The notes under the pieces were generated by a model. The model was given only the letters and a program-made list of their open reading frames with translations, had not been told where the DNA came from and ran no database searches. This document shows positions 8,840-17,524 of a stretch of DNA of 64,000 nucleotides, in pieces; within the stretch, counting starts at the first letter, position 1; every line of letters starts with the position of its first letter. Where the stretch lies: positions 11,043-75,042 of the forward strand of contig CAJUOY010000006.1 of assembly GCA_910588645.1 (NCBI GenBank), in the 5' to 3' direction. A program made the position numbers and the translations under genes. Origin of the DNA: an uncultured Christensenellaceae bacterium (lineage in GTDB: Bacteria; Bacillota; Clostridia; Christensenellales; Borkfalkiaceae).

Positions 8840-10030
8840 ATGAGAACTGTTTATGTTGACAATGCGGCGACAACCGCTATGAGCGACAGAGCCATAGAGG
8901 CGATGAAGCCTTATCTTAAATCGGTGTACGGCAATCCTTCTTCACTACACACCGTGGGGCAGGAGGCAAAGGAGGCGCTTGAAGCCGCACGTGAAAAGAT
9001 TGCAAAGTGCATAAACTGTACTCCCCGTGAAATTTATTTCACTTCAGGGGGGAGCGAGGCGGACAATCAGGCAATACGTTCGGCGGCGTTGAACGGTGCT
9101 ATGAAGGGTAAAAAGCATATAGTCAGTACAGCTTTCGAGCACCACGCGGTTTTGCATACACTGAAAAAGCTTGAAAAGGAGGGGTTCGAGGTAACCTATC
9201 TCGACGTGCATTCAAACGGACTTGTTACCGCGGCGGAGGTTTCTTCCGCGATAAGGAGCGATACCGCCCTTGTTACCGTTATGTTTGCAAATAATGAGGT
9301 AGGCACGATTCAGCCCGTTGCGGAAATAGGTAAAATTTGCAGGGAAAGAGGAGTTATTTTCCATACGGACGCCGTTCAGGCGGTGGGACATATTCCCGTG
9401 GACGTGGCGGCGCAGAATATAGATATGCTTTCGCTCTCCGCGCATAAATTCCACGGAGCAAAGGGAGTGGGCGCGCTGTATGTCAAGCGCGGCATACCTT
9501 TGAGAACGTTTGTCGAAGGAGGCGCGCAGGAACGCGGCAAGCGGGCGGGAACGGAAAATCTTGCCGGAATTGCCTCGATGGCGGCGGCGCTGGAAGAAGC
9601 CTGCGAATGTATGGACGACGATTCGCAAAAGTTAATAAAACTCAGAGACAAGCTTATCAACGGTCTATTGAAGATACCGCATTCCAAACTCAACGGAGAT
9701 TTATCCTCTCGTCTGCCTGGCAACGTGAACGTCTGCTTCGAAGGGATAGAGGGGGAAAGCCTTTTGCTTCTGCTAGACGCAAAGGGTATTTGCGCTTCGT
9801 CGGGTTCGGCTTGTACTTCCGGTTCGCTCGATCCATCGCACGTGCTGCTTGCATTGGGGTTGCCGCACGAAGTTGCGCACGGTTCGCTCAGGCTCAGCCT
9901 GTCGACGGAAAACACGGAGGATGACGTTGACGTTATTTTAAGGGAAACTCCCGCCATCGTAGAATATTTGAGAAATATCTCTCCAGTGTGGGAGGAATTG
10001 GAAAAGGGTTTGCGCCCGCATTTAATATAA
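8840..10030 (+). CDS. iscS: Cysteine desulfurase, IscS/NifS type
   Basis: PLP enzyme that takes sulfur from cysteine and passes it as persulfide to the IscU-type scaffold. The 396-residue protein carries the PLP lysine K203 (SAHKFHGAKG) and the catalytic cysteine C325 in the long flexible loop SSGSACTSG typical of group I enzymes. GSEADNQAI and VDNAATT are family blocks. It is followed 15 nt later by the scaffold gene. Two inverted-repeat operators around its promoter point to repression by the upstream Rrf2 protein. A dedicated role for NAD synthesis (as with Bacillus NifS-NadA) is also possible given nadA nearby. Confidence 0.94.
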   Translation: MRTVYVDNAATTAMSDRAIEAMKPYLKSVYGNPSSLHTVGQEAKEALEAAREKIAKCINCTPREIYFTSGGSEADNQAIRSAALNGAMKGKKHIVSTAFEHHAVLHTLKKLEKEGFEVTYLDVHSNGLVTAAEVSSAIRSDTALVTVMFANNEVGTIQPVAEIGKICRERGVIFHTDAVQAVGHIPVDVAAQNIDMLSLSAHKFHGAKGVGALYVKRGIPLRTFVEGGAQERGKRAGTENLAGIASMAAALEEACECMDDDSQKLIKLRDKLINGLLKIPHSKLNGDLSSRLPGNVNVCFEGIEGESLLLLLDAKGICASSGSACTSGSLDPSHVLLALGLPHEVAHGSLRLSLSTENTEDDVDVILRETPAIVEYLRNISPVWEELEKGLRPHLI

Positions 10031-10045
10031 ATTCAGGAGAAAATT

Positions 10046-10486
10046 ATGGCGCTTTACAGTGAAAAAGTTATGGATCATTTTACAAATCCCAGAAACGTCG
10101 GTAAGATAGACGACGCCGACGGCGTGGGGACGGTAGGCAACGCCAAGTGCGGGGATATAATGAAGATATATCTCAAAATAGAAAACGATATAATCGTCGA
10201 CGTAAAATTCAATACTTTCGGATGCGGAAGCGCGATAGCTTCTTCGTCTATGGCGACCGAGCTCATAAAAGGTAAACCTCTTGCCGATGCGCTTACTCTC
10301 ACCAACAAGGCTGTGGCGGAAGCGCTTGACGGATTACCCGCGCACAAACTGCACTGCTCCGTGCTTGCGGAAGAGGCAATCCGCGCGGCGATCAAGGACT
10401 ATTACGACAGGAACGGAATAGAGTACGATAAGACGAAATTTCCCGATCCCTCCGACGAGGACGAACATCACTTTGAAGAGGATTGA
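10046..10486 (+). CDS. iscU: Fe-S cluster scaffold, IscU/NifU N-domain type
   Basis: Scaffold on which [2Fe-2S]/[4Fe-4S] clusters are built with sulfur from IscS. The 146-residue protein keeps C35 (NAKCGD), D37, C60 (FGCGSA) and C104 (KLHCSVLAEEA), the cluster ligands of the family. The C-terminal ~25 residues are an acidic tail with DEDEHHFEED. The gene follows iscS in one operon (SD AGGAG). No IscA, HscA or ferredoxin gene accompanies it, which matches the short iscS-iscU operons of anaerobic Clostridia. Confidence 0.94.
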   Translation: MALYSEKVMDHFTNPRNVGKIDDADGVGTVGNAKCGDIMKIYLKIENDIIVDVKFNTFGCGSAIASSSMATELIKGKPLADALTLTNKAVAEALDGLPAHKLHCSVLAEEAIRAAIKDYYDRNGIEYDKTKFPDPSDEDEHHFEED

Positions 10487-10499
10487 TTATAAATTAACC

Positions 10500-10539
10500 C
10501 CCGCCGCCCGGCAACAGTCGGGCGGCGGGATATTTTTTT
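10500..10539 (+). terminator. Intrinsic terminator after iscU
   Basis: An 11-bp perfect GC-rich stem (CCCGCCGCCCG, 10500-10510 with 10519-10529) and an 8-nt loop are followed by TATTTTTTTA. Confidence 0.9.
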
Positions 10540-10619
10540 ACAAAATATCTTGTCCGCGATACATTAAATCGAGTAAGTAATTTGCATATCGCGCTTTTAT
10601 TTTGAATAGTAATAAGCGT

Positions 10620-13265
10620 ATGCAAAATTTTTGTTTTGAAGAAGCGGGACAAACGCTCAATAAACTTAAAACTTCGGCAAACGGATTAGCGCTGTCGGAG
10701 GCTGCGGCAAGACTGGAAACTTACGGAAGAAACCGTTTGGAGCAAAGCAAAAAAGCGGGGTTCTTTAAGCTGTTCTTTTCTCAGTTCAAGGACTTTATGA
10801 CCTTGCTGCTCATTGCGGCGGCGGCCGTTTCGGGCTTGATAGCATTTATATCGCAGGACGCAAACGATCTGACTGATACGTTTATAATTCTTGCGATAAT
10901 ACTTTTGAACGCGGTTGTGGGGACTATCCAGCAATACCGCGCGGATAAGGCGATAGAAAACCTTAAAAAGCTGTCCGCGGGCACCTGTAAGGTGAGAAGA
11001 GAGCGCCGCGAATATGTAATCCCCGCGGAGGAGTTGACAGTCGGCGACGTCGTTTTATTGGAAGAGGGCGACGTCGTTCCCGCAGATTGCAGAATAATAG
11101 AATGCAACGGACTTGTATGCGACGAGTCCGCGCTTACCGGTGAGAGTACGGGTGTAGAAAAAAACGAGAGCCGTATCCGCGGCAACAAAGTTTCGTTGGG
11201 TAATATGACAAACACGCTTTTCGGTTCTACGTACGTCGTGCGAGGAAATGCTTCGGGCGTGGTTACTGCCGTGGGAATGAATACGGAAATGGGCAAGATC
11301 GCGGCTATGCTTAAAGACGGCAAGGCGGCGAGAACGCCGCTTGAAAACAGTCTGAACAAGCTTGGCAAAATCATATCGGCGTTTGTATTGGCCGTTACCG
11401 CGGTTATATTCCTTATAGGCATATTCGTTCGTGATGACGGCATACTCAAAAACTTTATGACTTCGGTTGCCATAGCCGTTGCGGCAATACCGGAAGGTCT
11501 GCCTGCTGTAGTAACCATAATTATGGCTATGGGCGTGCAGAAGATGAGTAAAAAAGGCGTGGTTATCCGAAAACTGAAATCCGTTGAAACGCTTGGAAGC
11601 TGTTCCGTAATTTGTTCCGATAAGACTGGCACGCTCACGCAGAATAAGCTAAGGGTGGTTGCGGCTTTCTTCAAGGGTAAATCTCTTTCGCAGGAAGATA
11701 TGGCGGAGGCGGTAGAACTCTTGAAATGTATGAGCGTTTGTACGAGCGTTAAGGGCGAAAAGGGGGCTTATATAGGCGATCCCACAGAGGTTGCCTTGAA
11801 AATGTGCGCGGACAGTTCCGATTATGCTCTCGATTTCCACCGCTTGGCCGAGTGCCCTTTCACTTCCGAAAGGAAGATGATGTCCGTCGCCGCGGAAGTC
11901 TGCGGTGAAAGAACGGTTTACACAAAGGGCGCGCCCGATATTTTATTGAAACGCTGTACAAAGATAATGACCGAAAACGGCGTAGTTCCGCTTGATGAAA
12001 ACCTTAAAAACAGTATCATTGCTCAAAATGACGCGATGTCGGACGACGCTTTACGAGTACTCGGTTTCGCCTGCGGTTCGTATAACGGCAAAATAGAGGA
12101 GAACGGTCTTACGTTTATAGGTCTGTGCGGTATGAGCGACGCGCTCAAGAGTGGCGCGGGAGAGGCCGTTACCGAATGTAAAAACGCGGGCGTTGCTACG
12201 GTTATGATTACGGGCGATCACGTAAGAACGGCGTTTTCTATCGCCAAAAAGCTGAATATAGCCGAAAGTATGTCGGAGGTTATGACCGGCGATCAGCTCG
12301 ATTCGCTTTCGCCCGAAGAACTCGACGACGCTGTGGAAAATTGCCGCGTGTTCGCAAGGGTTTCGCCAAAGCATAAAAAAATCATAGTTGAGTCCTTACA
12401 GCGGCGCGGCAAGGTAGTGGCAATGACGGGCGACGGGGTAAACGACGCTCCCGGCATAAAGTGCGCGGATATTGGTATAGCTATGGGAATATCGGGAACG
12501 GACGTCACAAAAAGCGCTTCCGATATGGTTATAACCGACGATAATTTCACTACGATAGTTTCGGCTGTGAAAGAGGGCAGGAGAATTTCATCCAACATCA
12601 AAAAAACTATTCAGTTTTTCCTGTCAACAAACCTTGCGGAAGTTCTTGCTATTTTATTTGCGTCCCTGTTTTTGTTCAGGTTTGACTTTCTGCTTTCGAC
12701 GCAGCTTTTATGGCTAAACCTTATAACGGACAGTTTTCCTGTGCTCGCTCTCGGTATGGAACGCGCGGACGACGACGTAATGTCGAGGCCGCCTGAGCGC
12801 GCGGAAAAGAGTTTATTCTGTAAATCGTCACTATGCACTATACTGTTCTTCGGGTTATTTATGACGGTCGTATCCGTGGGTATGTTTGCGGTATCCTTGA
12901 ATATATGGGGCAACAAGATAGCGACAACGATGACATTTATGACAATTTCCTTTTTGGAATTGTTCCAGGCGTTCAACGTCCGTTCGGAAAGGGGATCGGC
13001 TTTCAAAAATTTATTTTCGAACAAAATACTTTTGGCGACGGTTGCTCTCGGAATTTTGTTAAACGTACTGCTTTGCGTTACTCCTCTGTCGGCGGCGTTC
13101 GGGCTTGTTTCGCTTAACGGCGCGCAGTGGGCGGCGGTGTTCGGGGTATCGCTATCCATACTGCCGGTGGGAGAACTGTATAAACTGGTTTTGAAATTTT
13201 TTGTAAACCGAATAAGAAGCGGAAACAAATTTTTAAATAAAAGCTCGGTTAAAGAAACCGCATAA
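10620..13265 (+). CDS. P-type cation-transporting ATPase, Ca2+ (PacL/SERCA-like)
   Basis: P2-type ATPase that pumps Ca2+ across the membrane. Domains in order: N-terminal cation ATPase domain, actuator with TGES, M3-M4 with PEGLP, phosphorylation site DKTGTLT (D near residue 334), nucleotide domain, hinge TGDGVNDAP, and M5-M10 with NLITDSFPVLALG, the M6 calcium motif region. It has about ten membrane helices and the family's usual length. A TTG at 10602 could start six residues earlier, but family N-termini favour the ATG at 10620. Neither has a clear SD. It stands alone between two terminators. The Ca2+ assignment rests on overall resemblance. Confidence 0.88.
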   Translation: MQNFCFEEAGQTLNKLKTSANGLALSEAAARLETYGRNRLEQSKKAGFFKLFFSQFKDFMTLLLIAAAAVSGLIAFISQDANDLTDTFIILAIILLNAVVGTIQQYRADKAIENLKKLSAGTCKVRRERREYVIPAEELTVGDVVLLEEGDVVPADCRIIECNGLVCDESALTGESTGVEKNESRIRGNKVSLGNMTNTLFGSTYVVRGNASGVVTAVGMNTEMGKIAAMLKDGKAARTPLENSLNKLGKIISAFVLAVTAVIFLIGIFVRDDGILKNFMTSVAIAVAAIPEGLPAVVTIIMAMGVQKMSKKGVVIRKLKSVETLGSCSVICSDKTGTLTQNKLRVVAAFFKGKSLSQEDMAEAVELLKCMSVCTSVKGEKGAYIGDPTEVALKMCADSSDYALDFHRLAECPFTSERKMMSVAAEVCGERTVYTKGAPDILLKRCTKIMTENGVVPLDENLKNSIIAQNDAMSDDALRVLGFACGSYNGKIEENGLTFIGLCGMSDALKSGAGEAVTECKNAGVATVMITGDHVRTAFSIAKKLNIAESMSEVMTGDQLDSLSPEELDDAVENCRVFARVSPKHKKIIVESLQRRGKVVAMTGDGVNDAPGIKCADIGIAMGISGTDVTKSASDMVITDDNFTTIVSAVKEGRRISSNIKKTIQFFLSTNLAEVLAILFASLFLFRFDFLLSTQLLWLNLITDSFPVLALGMERADDDVMSRPPERAEKSLFCKSSLCTILFFGLFMTVVSVGMFAVSLNIWGNKIATTMTFMTISFLELFQAFNVRSERGSAFKNLFSNKILLATVALGILLNVLLCVTPLSAAFGLVSLNGAQWAAVFGVSLSILPVGELYKLVLKFFVNRIRSGNKFLNKSSVKETA

Positions 13266-13270
13266 AAGAA

Positions 13271-13297
13271 GCCCCGCGGCATTGCCGCGGGGCGTTT
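13271..13297. terminator. Bidirectional terminator
   Basis: A perfect 10-bp stem GCCCCGCGGC (13271-13280) pairs with 13284-13293 around a 3-nt loop. GTTTT follows on the plus strand and TTCTTTT on the minus strand. It separates the convergent Ca2+ ATPase and flotillin genes. Confidence 0.85.
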
Positions 13298-13308
13298 TGT
13301 GCGATTAA

Positions 13309-14721
13309 TTAATCATTCTTTTTGTCGTCGGGTTTATCTTCGGCGGGGCGGGGAGAAATAACTCCCGGCATCTTTAAGCCTGCCATAGAGTACAAGTCGT
13401 CGAGAGGAGGGAGGGACTTTAACATTCCGGAAAGGAAATTGGCCGTAGCCGTCTTGCCTTCGGCATTCTGTCCGCCGTCCCAAACGGTGACTTTGTCTAT
13501 CTTGAGGTTCTTGATAGCTTCAACCTGAGTTGCAACCAACTCTTCAAGCTTATCCGCAATCATAAGACGTACGGCCTCGTCGGCAGTGCCGGCCGCTTTG
13601 ACAAGCTTTTCCATACCTTCAGCCTGCTTGGAGAGCGACTCAAACATACCGCGAGCTTCGGCCTCCATTTTGGCGAATATAGCGTCGGCTTCGCCCTTTG
13701 CGCGGCGGCGTATATTTTCCGCTTCGGCGTCCGCCTGTATTTCTATTTTTCTCTTTTCTATTTCGGAAGCTATAATTATGTCCGCTTCCTTGGTTGCCTT
13801 CTCGCGGGAAGCACGGGCAATTTCCGCGGCTTGCTCGGCGGCATAGCTCTCTTCCTTAGCCTTTGCAGCCTGGACGTTTTCAGCCGTTACCGCAACTTTC
13901 ATAGCTTCGGCTTCCTTTTGGCGCAAAATCGCCTTGGATTGCGCAATTTCAGCCTTCGCTTTGTTTTCGCCCTCGATAGCGCGGCTCTCGGCTTCGGCAA
14001 CGTTGATACGCTGTTGCATCTGCGCGTTCGCTTCACCTATGGCACCCTTTTTGTTTTCTTCGGCAACGGATATCTTAGCGTCGTTTATTGCTTTTGCTGC
14101 GGCCTCTTTACCGAGCGCGACTATGTATCCGCTTTCGTCCGAAATATCGGTCATATTTACGTTTATAAGTTTTAAACCGAGTTTTTTGAGTTCGCCCTCT
14201 ACGTTGCGGGAAATAGCTTCGAGGAACTTATCGCGGTCGGTATTGATTTCCTCGATGTCCATAGTTGCAATAACCAGACGAAGCTGTCCGAATATTACGT
14301 CCTTGGCAAGTTCTGATATCTGTTTTAACTGCAAGCCGAGAAGTCTCTCCGCGGCGTTCTGCATTATGGCGGGATCGGTGGAAATACCTACCGTGAATAT
14401 CGAAGGAACGTCGATACGTATATTCTGCTTGGACAGCGCGTTCTTTAAGTCTACGGAAATAGACAGCGGAGTGAGGTCGAGAAAAGTGTAGGACTGTATA
14501 AAGGGTAAAACCAACGAGGCGCCGCCGTGGATACACTTTGCACTGCGGTACGTTCCGTCCTTGTTAGGGGAAATTTTACCGTATATTACCATAATTTTGT
14601 CGGAAGGGCACTTCTTATATCTGACTAGCACAACAAGCAACATCATAACCAAGACGAGTACTACAACTATGCCAAGAACTATTCCTATGGTAGTTCCGAT
14701 GTTTGCAAGTAAATTTTTCAT
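13309..14721 (-). CDS. floT: Flotillin (FloT/YuaG-like)
   Basis: Membrane-microdomain scaffold protein. One N-terminal membrane segment (about residues 9-32) is followed by the SPFH/PHB domain (about 40-210), then a long Ala/Glu-rich coiled coil of flotillin type (about 215-380) and a C-terminal region ending with a polar Lys/Asp tail. The 470 residues are close to B. subtilis FloT. Its upstream neighbour, 42 nt away on the same strand, is an NfeD/YuaF-like protein, the usual partner, so the pair is an operon that organises membrane lipid domains and responds to envelope stress in relatives. Confidence 0.93.
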   Translation of the reverse strand: MKNLLANIGTTIGIVLGIVVVLVLVMMLLVVLVRYKKCPSDKIMVIYGKISPNKDGTYRSAKCIHGGASLVLPFIQSYTFLDLTPLSISVDLKNALSKQNIRIDVPSIFTVGISTDPAIMQNAAERLLGLQLKQISELAKDVIFGQLRLVIATMDIEEINTDRDKFLEAISRNVEGELKKLGLKLINVNMTDISDESGYIVALGKEAAAKAINDAKISVAEENKKGAIGEANAQMQQRINVAEAESRAIEGENKAKAEIAQSKAILRQKEAEAMKVAVTAENVQAAKAKEESYAAEQAAEIARASREKATKEADIIIASEIEKRKIEIQADAEAENIRRRAKGEADAIFAKMEAEARGMFESLSKQAEGMEKLVKAAGTADEAVRLMIADKLEELVATQVEAIKNLKIDKVTVWDGGQNAEGKTATANFLSGMLKSLPPLDDLYSMAGLKMPGVISPRPAEDKPDDKKND

Positions 14722-14763
14722 ATATATTCTCTCCTAAATTATTTCTGAATTAAAAAGCGCACG

Positions 14764-15360
14764 TCAATGCTTTTCGGCTTGGGGAACGACACGTTTAACT
14801 ACCATACATTCGTTTTCCGCGGCGATGATTTCGACTATTTCGTCGGTCAAAAGCTTTTCTTCGCTGTCGGTGACTGCGTCCAGTTCCAAAAACTTGCCCT
14901 GCGCGTTAAGCGTTATTTTCCCGCGGCCGCTCCGTGCGGAGGGTACGGAGATATAAACAGTAGCTTGTTTCCCAACCAGTTTATCGGTTTCAAGCGCGCC
15001 GTTGCATTGCATTTTGGCCATAGCGCGGAAGATGAGTACGACTACGGCCATTGCCGCGCCGCCCGCTATAATCGCGATAATAACCGCAAGCCATTGCAGA
15101 TTTGCGGGAGCGACTGCGCAGGTTAAAAGCCCCGCCCAGGAACCTACGGCAAAAAAGGCGGTTATGCTCTTTACGGTGAATATCGAGACTCCCGAATCTG
15201 TGTCTACGTCAATGTCCCCGTCGCCGTCAATATCGACGTCCCCGCCGAACGACGTGAAGCACATCAAAATTATCTGCACGATAAGGAACAGCGTCGCCGC
15301 TATTCCAAGCCAGAAAAAAATGTGTTCCATTACGGATAAGTTATTAAACCATTCTGTCAT
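14764..15360 (-). CDS. NfeD/YuaF-like membrane protein
   Basis: Partner of flotillin. Helices at about residues 12-34, 62-85 and 88-112 anchor a C-terminal OB-fold NfeD-like domain (about 125-190). Between the first two helices is an Asp/Gly repeat (DVDIDGDGDIDVDTDSG) that looks like an EF-hand-type metal loop, as seen in some YuaF homologues; Ca2+ binding is only inferred. The SD AAGGAGG is excellent. A leader of about 100 nt precedes the gene and contains an 8-bp AT hairpin (15413-15434). The gene is first in the operon with flotillin. Confidence 0.86.
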   Translation of the reverse strand: MTEWFNNLSVMEHIFFWLGIAATLFLIVQIILMCFTSFGGDVDIDGDGDIDVDTDSGVSIFTVKSITAFFAVGSWAGLLTCAVAPANLQWLAVIIAIIAGGAAMAVVVLIFRAMAKMQCNGALETDKLVGKQATVYISVPSARSGRGKITLNAQGKFLELDAVTDSEEKLLTDEIVEIIAAENECMVVKRVVPQAEKH

Positions 15361-15466
15361 TTTTTTACCTCCTTATTATAATATAAACCGACACGCACGT
15401 GATTAAACAAATATTAGATATATTTTTATCTAATTAAATAATTTATATTATAATTGCTACTATTTC

Positions 15467-15495
15467 ATTATACGCCCAAAGGGGAAAATAGTCAA
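15467..15495 (-). promoter_or_regulatory. Promoter of the NfeD-flotillin operon
   Basis: Minus strand: TTGACT (15495-15490), 17 nt, TATAAT (15472-15467). The start is near 15460, giving a ~100-nt leader. Nothing else is seen in the 15361-15562 gap except the small hairpin ATTAGATA/TATCTAAT at 15413-15434. Confidence 0.83.
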
Positions 15496-15562
15496 GAACG
15501 AAGTTAAGAAATAATTTTCCATAAAACATATGTGGCGGTTTTTAAATTTAATGTAAAAACGC

Positions 15563-15592
15563 TTGCCAAAGCAGGTGATCAACTGATATAAT
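15563..15592 (+). promoter_or_regulatory. Promoter of tRNA-Val
   Basis: TTGCCA (15563-15568), 18 nt, TATAAT (15587-15592), ending 12 nt before the tRNA. Confidence 0.75.
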
Positions 15593-15604
15593 TAATGACG
15601 CTAC

Positions 15605-15681
<77 letters not shown>

Positions 15682-15684
15682 GCA

Positions 15685-15717
15685 GGCAACCTGAAATCAG
15701 GTTGCCTTTTTATTTTA
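15685..15717 (+). terminator. Terminator of tRNA-Val
   Basis: A perfect 10-bp stem GGCAACCTGA/TCAGGTTGCC (15685-15706) with a 2-nt loop is followed by TTTTTATTTTA. Confidence 0.9.
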
Positions 15718-15836
15718 TGTTTAAAATCGTACTGTCGTCTTTATATTAGTTTTCAAGTTATGTAAAAAAACGCTCCTGTTATGCAATAAACAAAAAATTT
15801 GCGTTTTGAAAGTTAAAATGGTCTAAGGAGGAATTT

Positions 15837-16733
15837 ATGAATAAATTTGCAAAAGCTTTTACATTTGTATTTGCCGCGGCAGTTACCGTTTCGTGCGCCG
15901 CTTTATCCGGATGCGCCGATGAGGACGATCCCTACGTGTATACTCCGATCTATACTATTCCGGAAGAAATACCGACCGACGATCCGAACGCCGCAGGTTA
16001 TTCGGTTGCGGAGGTGGAACGCAGGGAAGACAGTCCGCTTGCAGACAAGACCATATACTGGCTGGGCTCTTCCGTAACTTACGGTTCCGCTTCAGGACAG
16101 GAGAGTATGGCGGATTATCTTTCGGCTTTGACCGGCTGCAAAAGCGTAAAGGAAGCCGTTTCGGGCACGACTCTATACGACGACGGAGGCAACGGAGATT
16201 CTGGCGCGCGTTCGTATACCCGCCGTATGGTTTACAGTAAAAACTTCGATAAGTCTGCCCAGGTGGACGCGTTTGTCTGTCAGATATCCACTAACGACGC
16301 ACGCAACGACCGTCTCGGCAAATGGGGCGCTATGCGCGATGACGATGAGGTCGTGCTTGATAGTTTCGATACAAAGACTACTCTCGGCGGAGTGGAATAT
16401 ATAATTTCATACGTTACAACGACCTGGAACTGTCCCGTTTACTTCTATTCCGGCGCGTATTTCGGCGATTCGGGAGTCCGTTCGAGCACTAACCCTACGG
16501 GCACCAATTACGGTAAACTTGTAAATGAAGTGAAAAAGATAGTTGATAAATGGAACGGTCTCGGTTACGAAGTGGGGATAATAGATCTCTTTAACGACGC
16601 GGACTTCAATGCCGCCGCTTCGGACGATTATTATAAGTGGTGTACGTCGGATGCGATTCATCCCAGAAAAGCGGGATACCTTCAATGGTGGACGCCCTAT
16701 TTCGAGGCATATCTTTGCAACGAATTGGAGTAA
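15837..16733 (+). CDS. SGNH/GDSL-type hydrolase lipoprotein
   Basis: Surface lipoprotein with an SGNH-hydrolase fold, an esterase or acetylhydrolase of unknown substrate. The signal peptide ends in lipobox LSGC (cysteine near residue 27), followed by an acidic linker. Catalytic blocks: block I LGSSVTYG (Ser), block II around SGTTLYD, block III STND (Asn) and block V DAIHP (Asp/His). The SD AAGGAGG is strong. It stands alone between the tRNA terminator and its own terminator, 130 nt before a second, cytosolic SGNH protein. Cell-wall or polysaccharide deacetylation is a reasonable guess only. Confidence 0.85.
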   Translation: MNKFAKAFTFVFAAAVTVSCAALSGCADEDDPYVYTPIYTIPEEIPTDDPNAAGYSVAEVERREDSPLADKTIYWLGSSVTYGSASGQESMADYLSALTGCKSVKEAVSGTTLYDDGGNGDSGARSYTRRMVYSKNFDKSAQVDAFVCQISTNDARNDRLGKWGAMRDDDEVVLDSFDTKTTLGGVEYIISYVTTTWNCPVYFYSGAYFGDSGVRSSTNPTGTNYGKLVNEVKKIVDKWNGLGYEVGIIDLFNDADFNAAASDDYYKWCTSDAIHPRKAGYLQWWTPYFEAYLCNELE

Positions 16734-16750
16734 TATCTATAATTAAAATC

Positions 16751-16779
16751 AGCGCGGGAATTTCCGCGCTTTTTCTTTT
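16751..16779 (+). terminator. Intrinsic terminator
   Basis: AGCGCGG (16751-16757) pairs with CCGCGCT (16764-16770) and is followed by TTTTCTTTT. Confidence 0.82.
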
Positions 16780-16802
16780 GAATATAAATATTTTCAATGC
16801 GC

Positions 16803-16831
16803 TTGCAATTTATCGGAAATTATGTTAAAAT
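16803..16831 (+). promoter_or_regulatory. Promoter of the second SGNH gene
   Basis: TTGCAA (16803-16808), 17 nt, TAAAAT (16826-16831). The start is near 16838, which rules out the upstream in-frame ATG at 16797. Confidence 0.75.
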
Positions 16832-16868
16832 TATTTATAATTCGGATATAAATAAGAGGGAAAAAATT

Positions 16869-17477
16869 ATGAGAATAGTATTTTTGGGAGATTCTATAAC
16901 CGATTGCGAGCGCGATCGGTCGGATATAAAATCACTTGGCAACGGGTATGTAAAAATTCTTTCGGATAAACTTCGTCCGATTTATCCCGATACCGACATC
17001 GAACTTATCAATAAAGGCGTTTCCGGCAGCTTGATTGGTGACGTGCTTGCGCGCGTCGAGGAGGACGCAATCGCTCTAAAACCGGACGCGGTTGTGATAA
17101 TGGCGGGAATTAACGATACCGTTCACCAATTTATTTACGGAAAAGCTTTGGATTTGAAAAAGTTGGAATCCGATCTGAAGGAGCTTATCAAAAAGCTTAA
17201 AAAAGAGGGGATTACGGTAATTTTTCTCGAACCGTTCCTTTTACCCGCGCCGGATAAAATAAGGATGCGCAAGTTGTTTTCGGAAGAACTTGCGATCGTC
17301 CACAGGATTGCCGTCAAGTATGCGGATGAATACGTTGCGTATGACGAAATATTCAACGGACTTACGGAAAGTATACATTACAGCGAGTATTCGCTCGACG
17401 GCGTTCACCCTACGCACAGAGGCTCGCGCCTGATTGCCGATCAGGCTATCAAGGCGATAAGAAAACATCTTTTATAA
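16869..17477 (+). CDS. Cytosolic SGNH/GDSL hydrolase
   Basis: SGNH-hydrolase of 202 residues without signal peptide, the size of the lysophospholipase L1/acetylhydrolase group. Blocks are clear at once: GDSITD (catalytic Ser, residues 7-12), GVSGSLIGD (Gly), AGIND (Asn) and DGVHPT (Asp/His). The ATG at 16869 is chosen because it starts straight into block I, has AGAGGG upstream and lies after the promoter. An open frame beginning at 16797 is not used. Substrate unknown; deacylation of a small ester or sugar is likely. Confidence 0.88.
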   Translation: MRIVFLGDSITDCERDRSDIKSLGNGYVKILSDKLRPIYPDTDIELINKGVSGSLIGDVLARVEEDAIALKPDAVVIMAGINDTVHQFIYGKALDLKKLESDLKELIKKLKKEGITVIFLEPFLLPAPDKIRMRKLFSEELAIVHRIAVKYADEYVAYDEIFNGLTESIHYSEYSLDGVHPTHRGSRLIADQAIKAIRKHLL

Positions 17478-17493
17478 TTTAATATAATAAGAA

Positions 17494-17524
17494 CGCGGCG
17501 GGCTTTTATAGCCCGCCGCGTTTT
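17494..17524. terminator. Bidirectional terminator
   Basis: A perfect 10-bp stem CGCGGCGGGC (17494-17503) pairs with 17511-17520. TTTTCTATTT follows on the plus strand. It separates convergent genes. Confidence 0.86.
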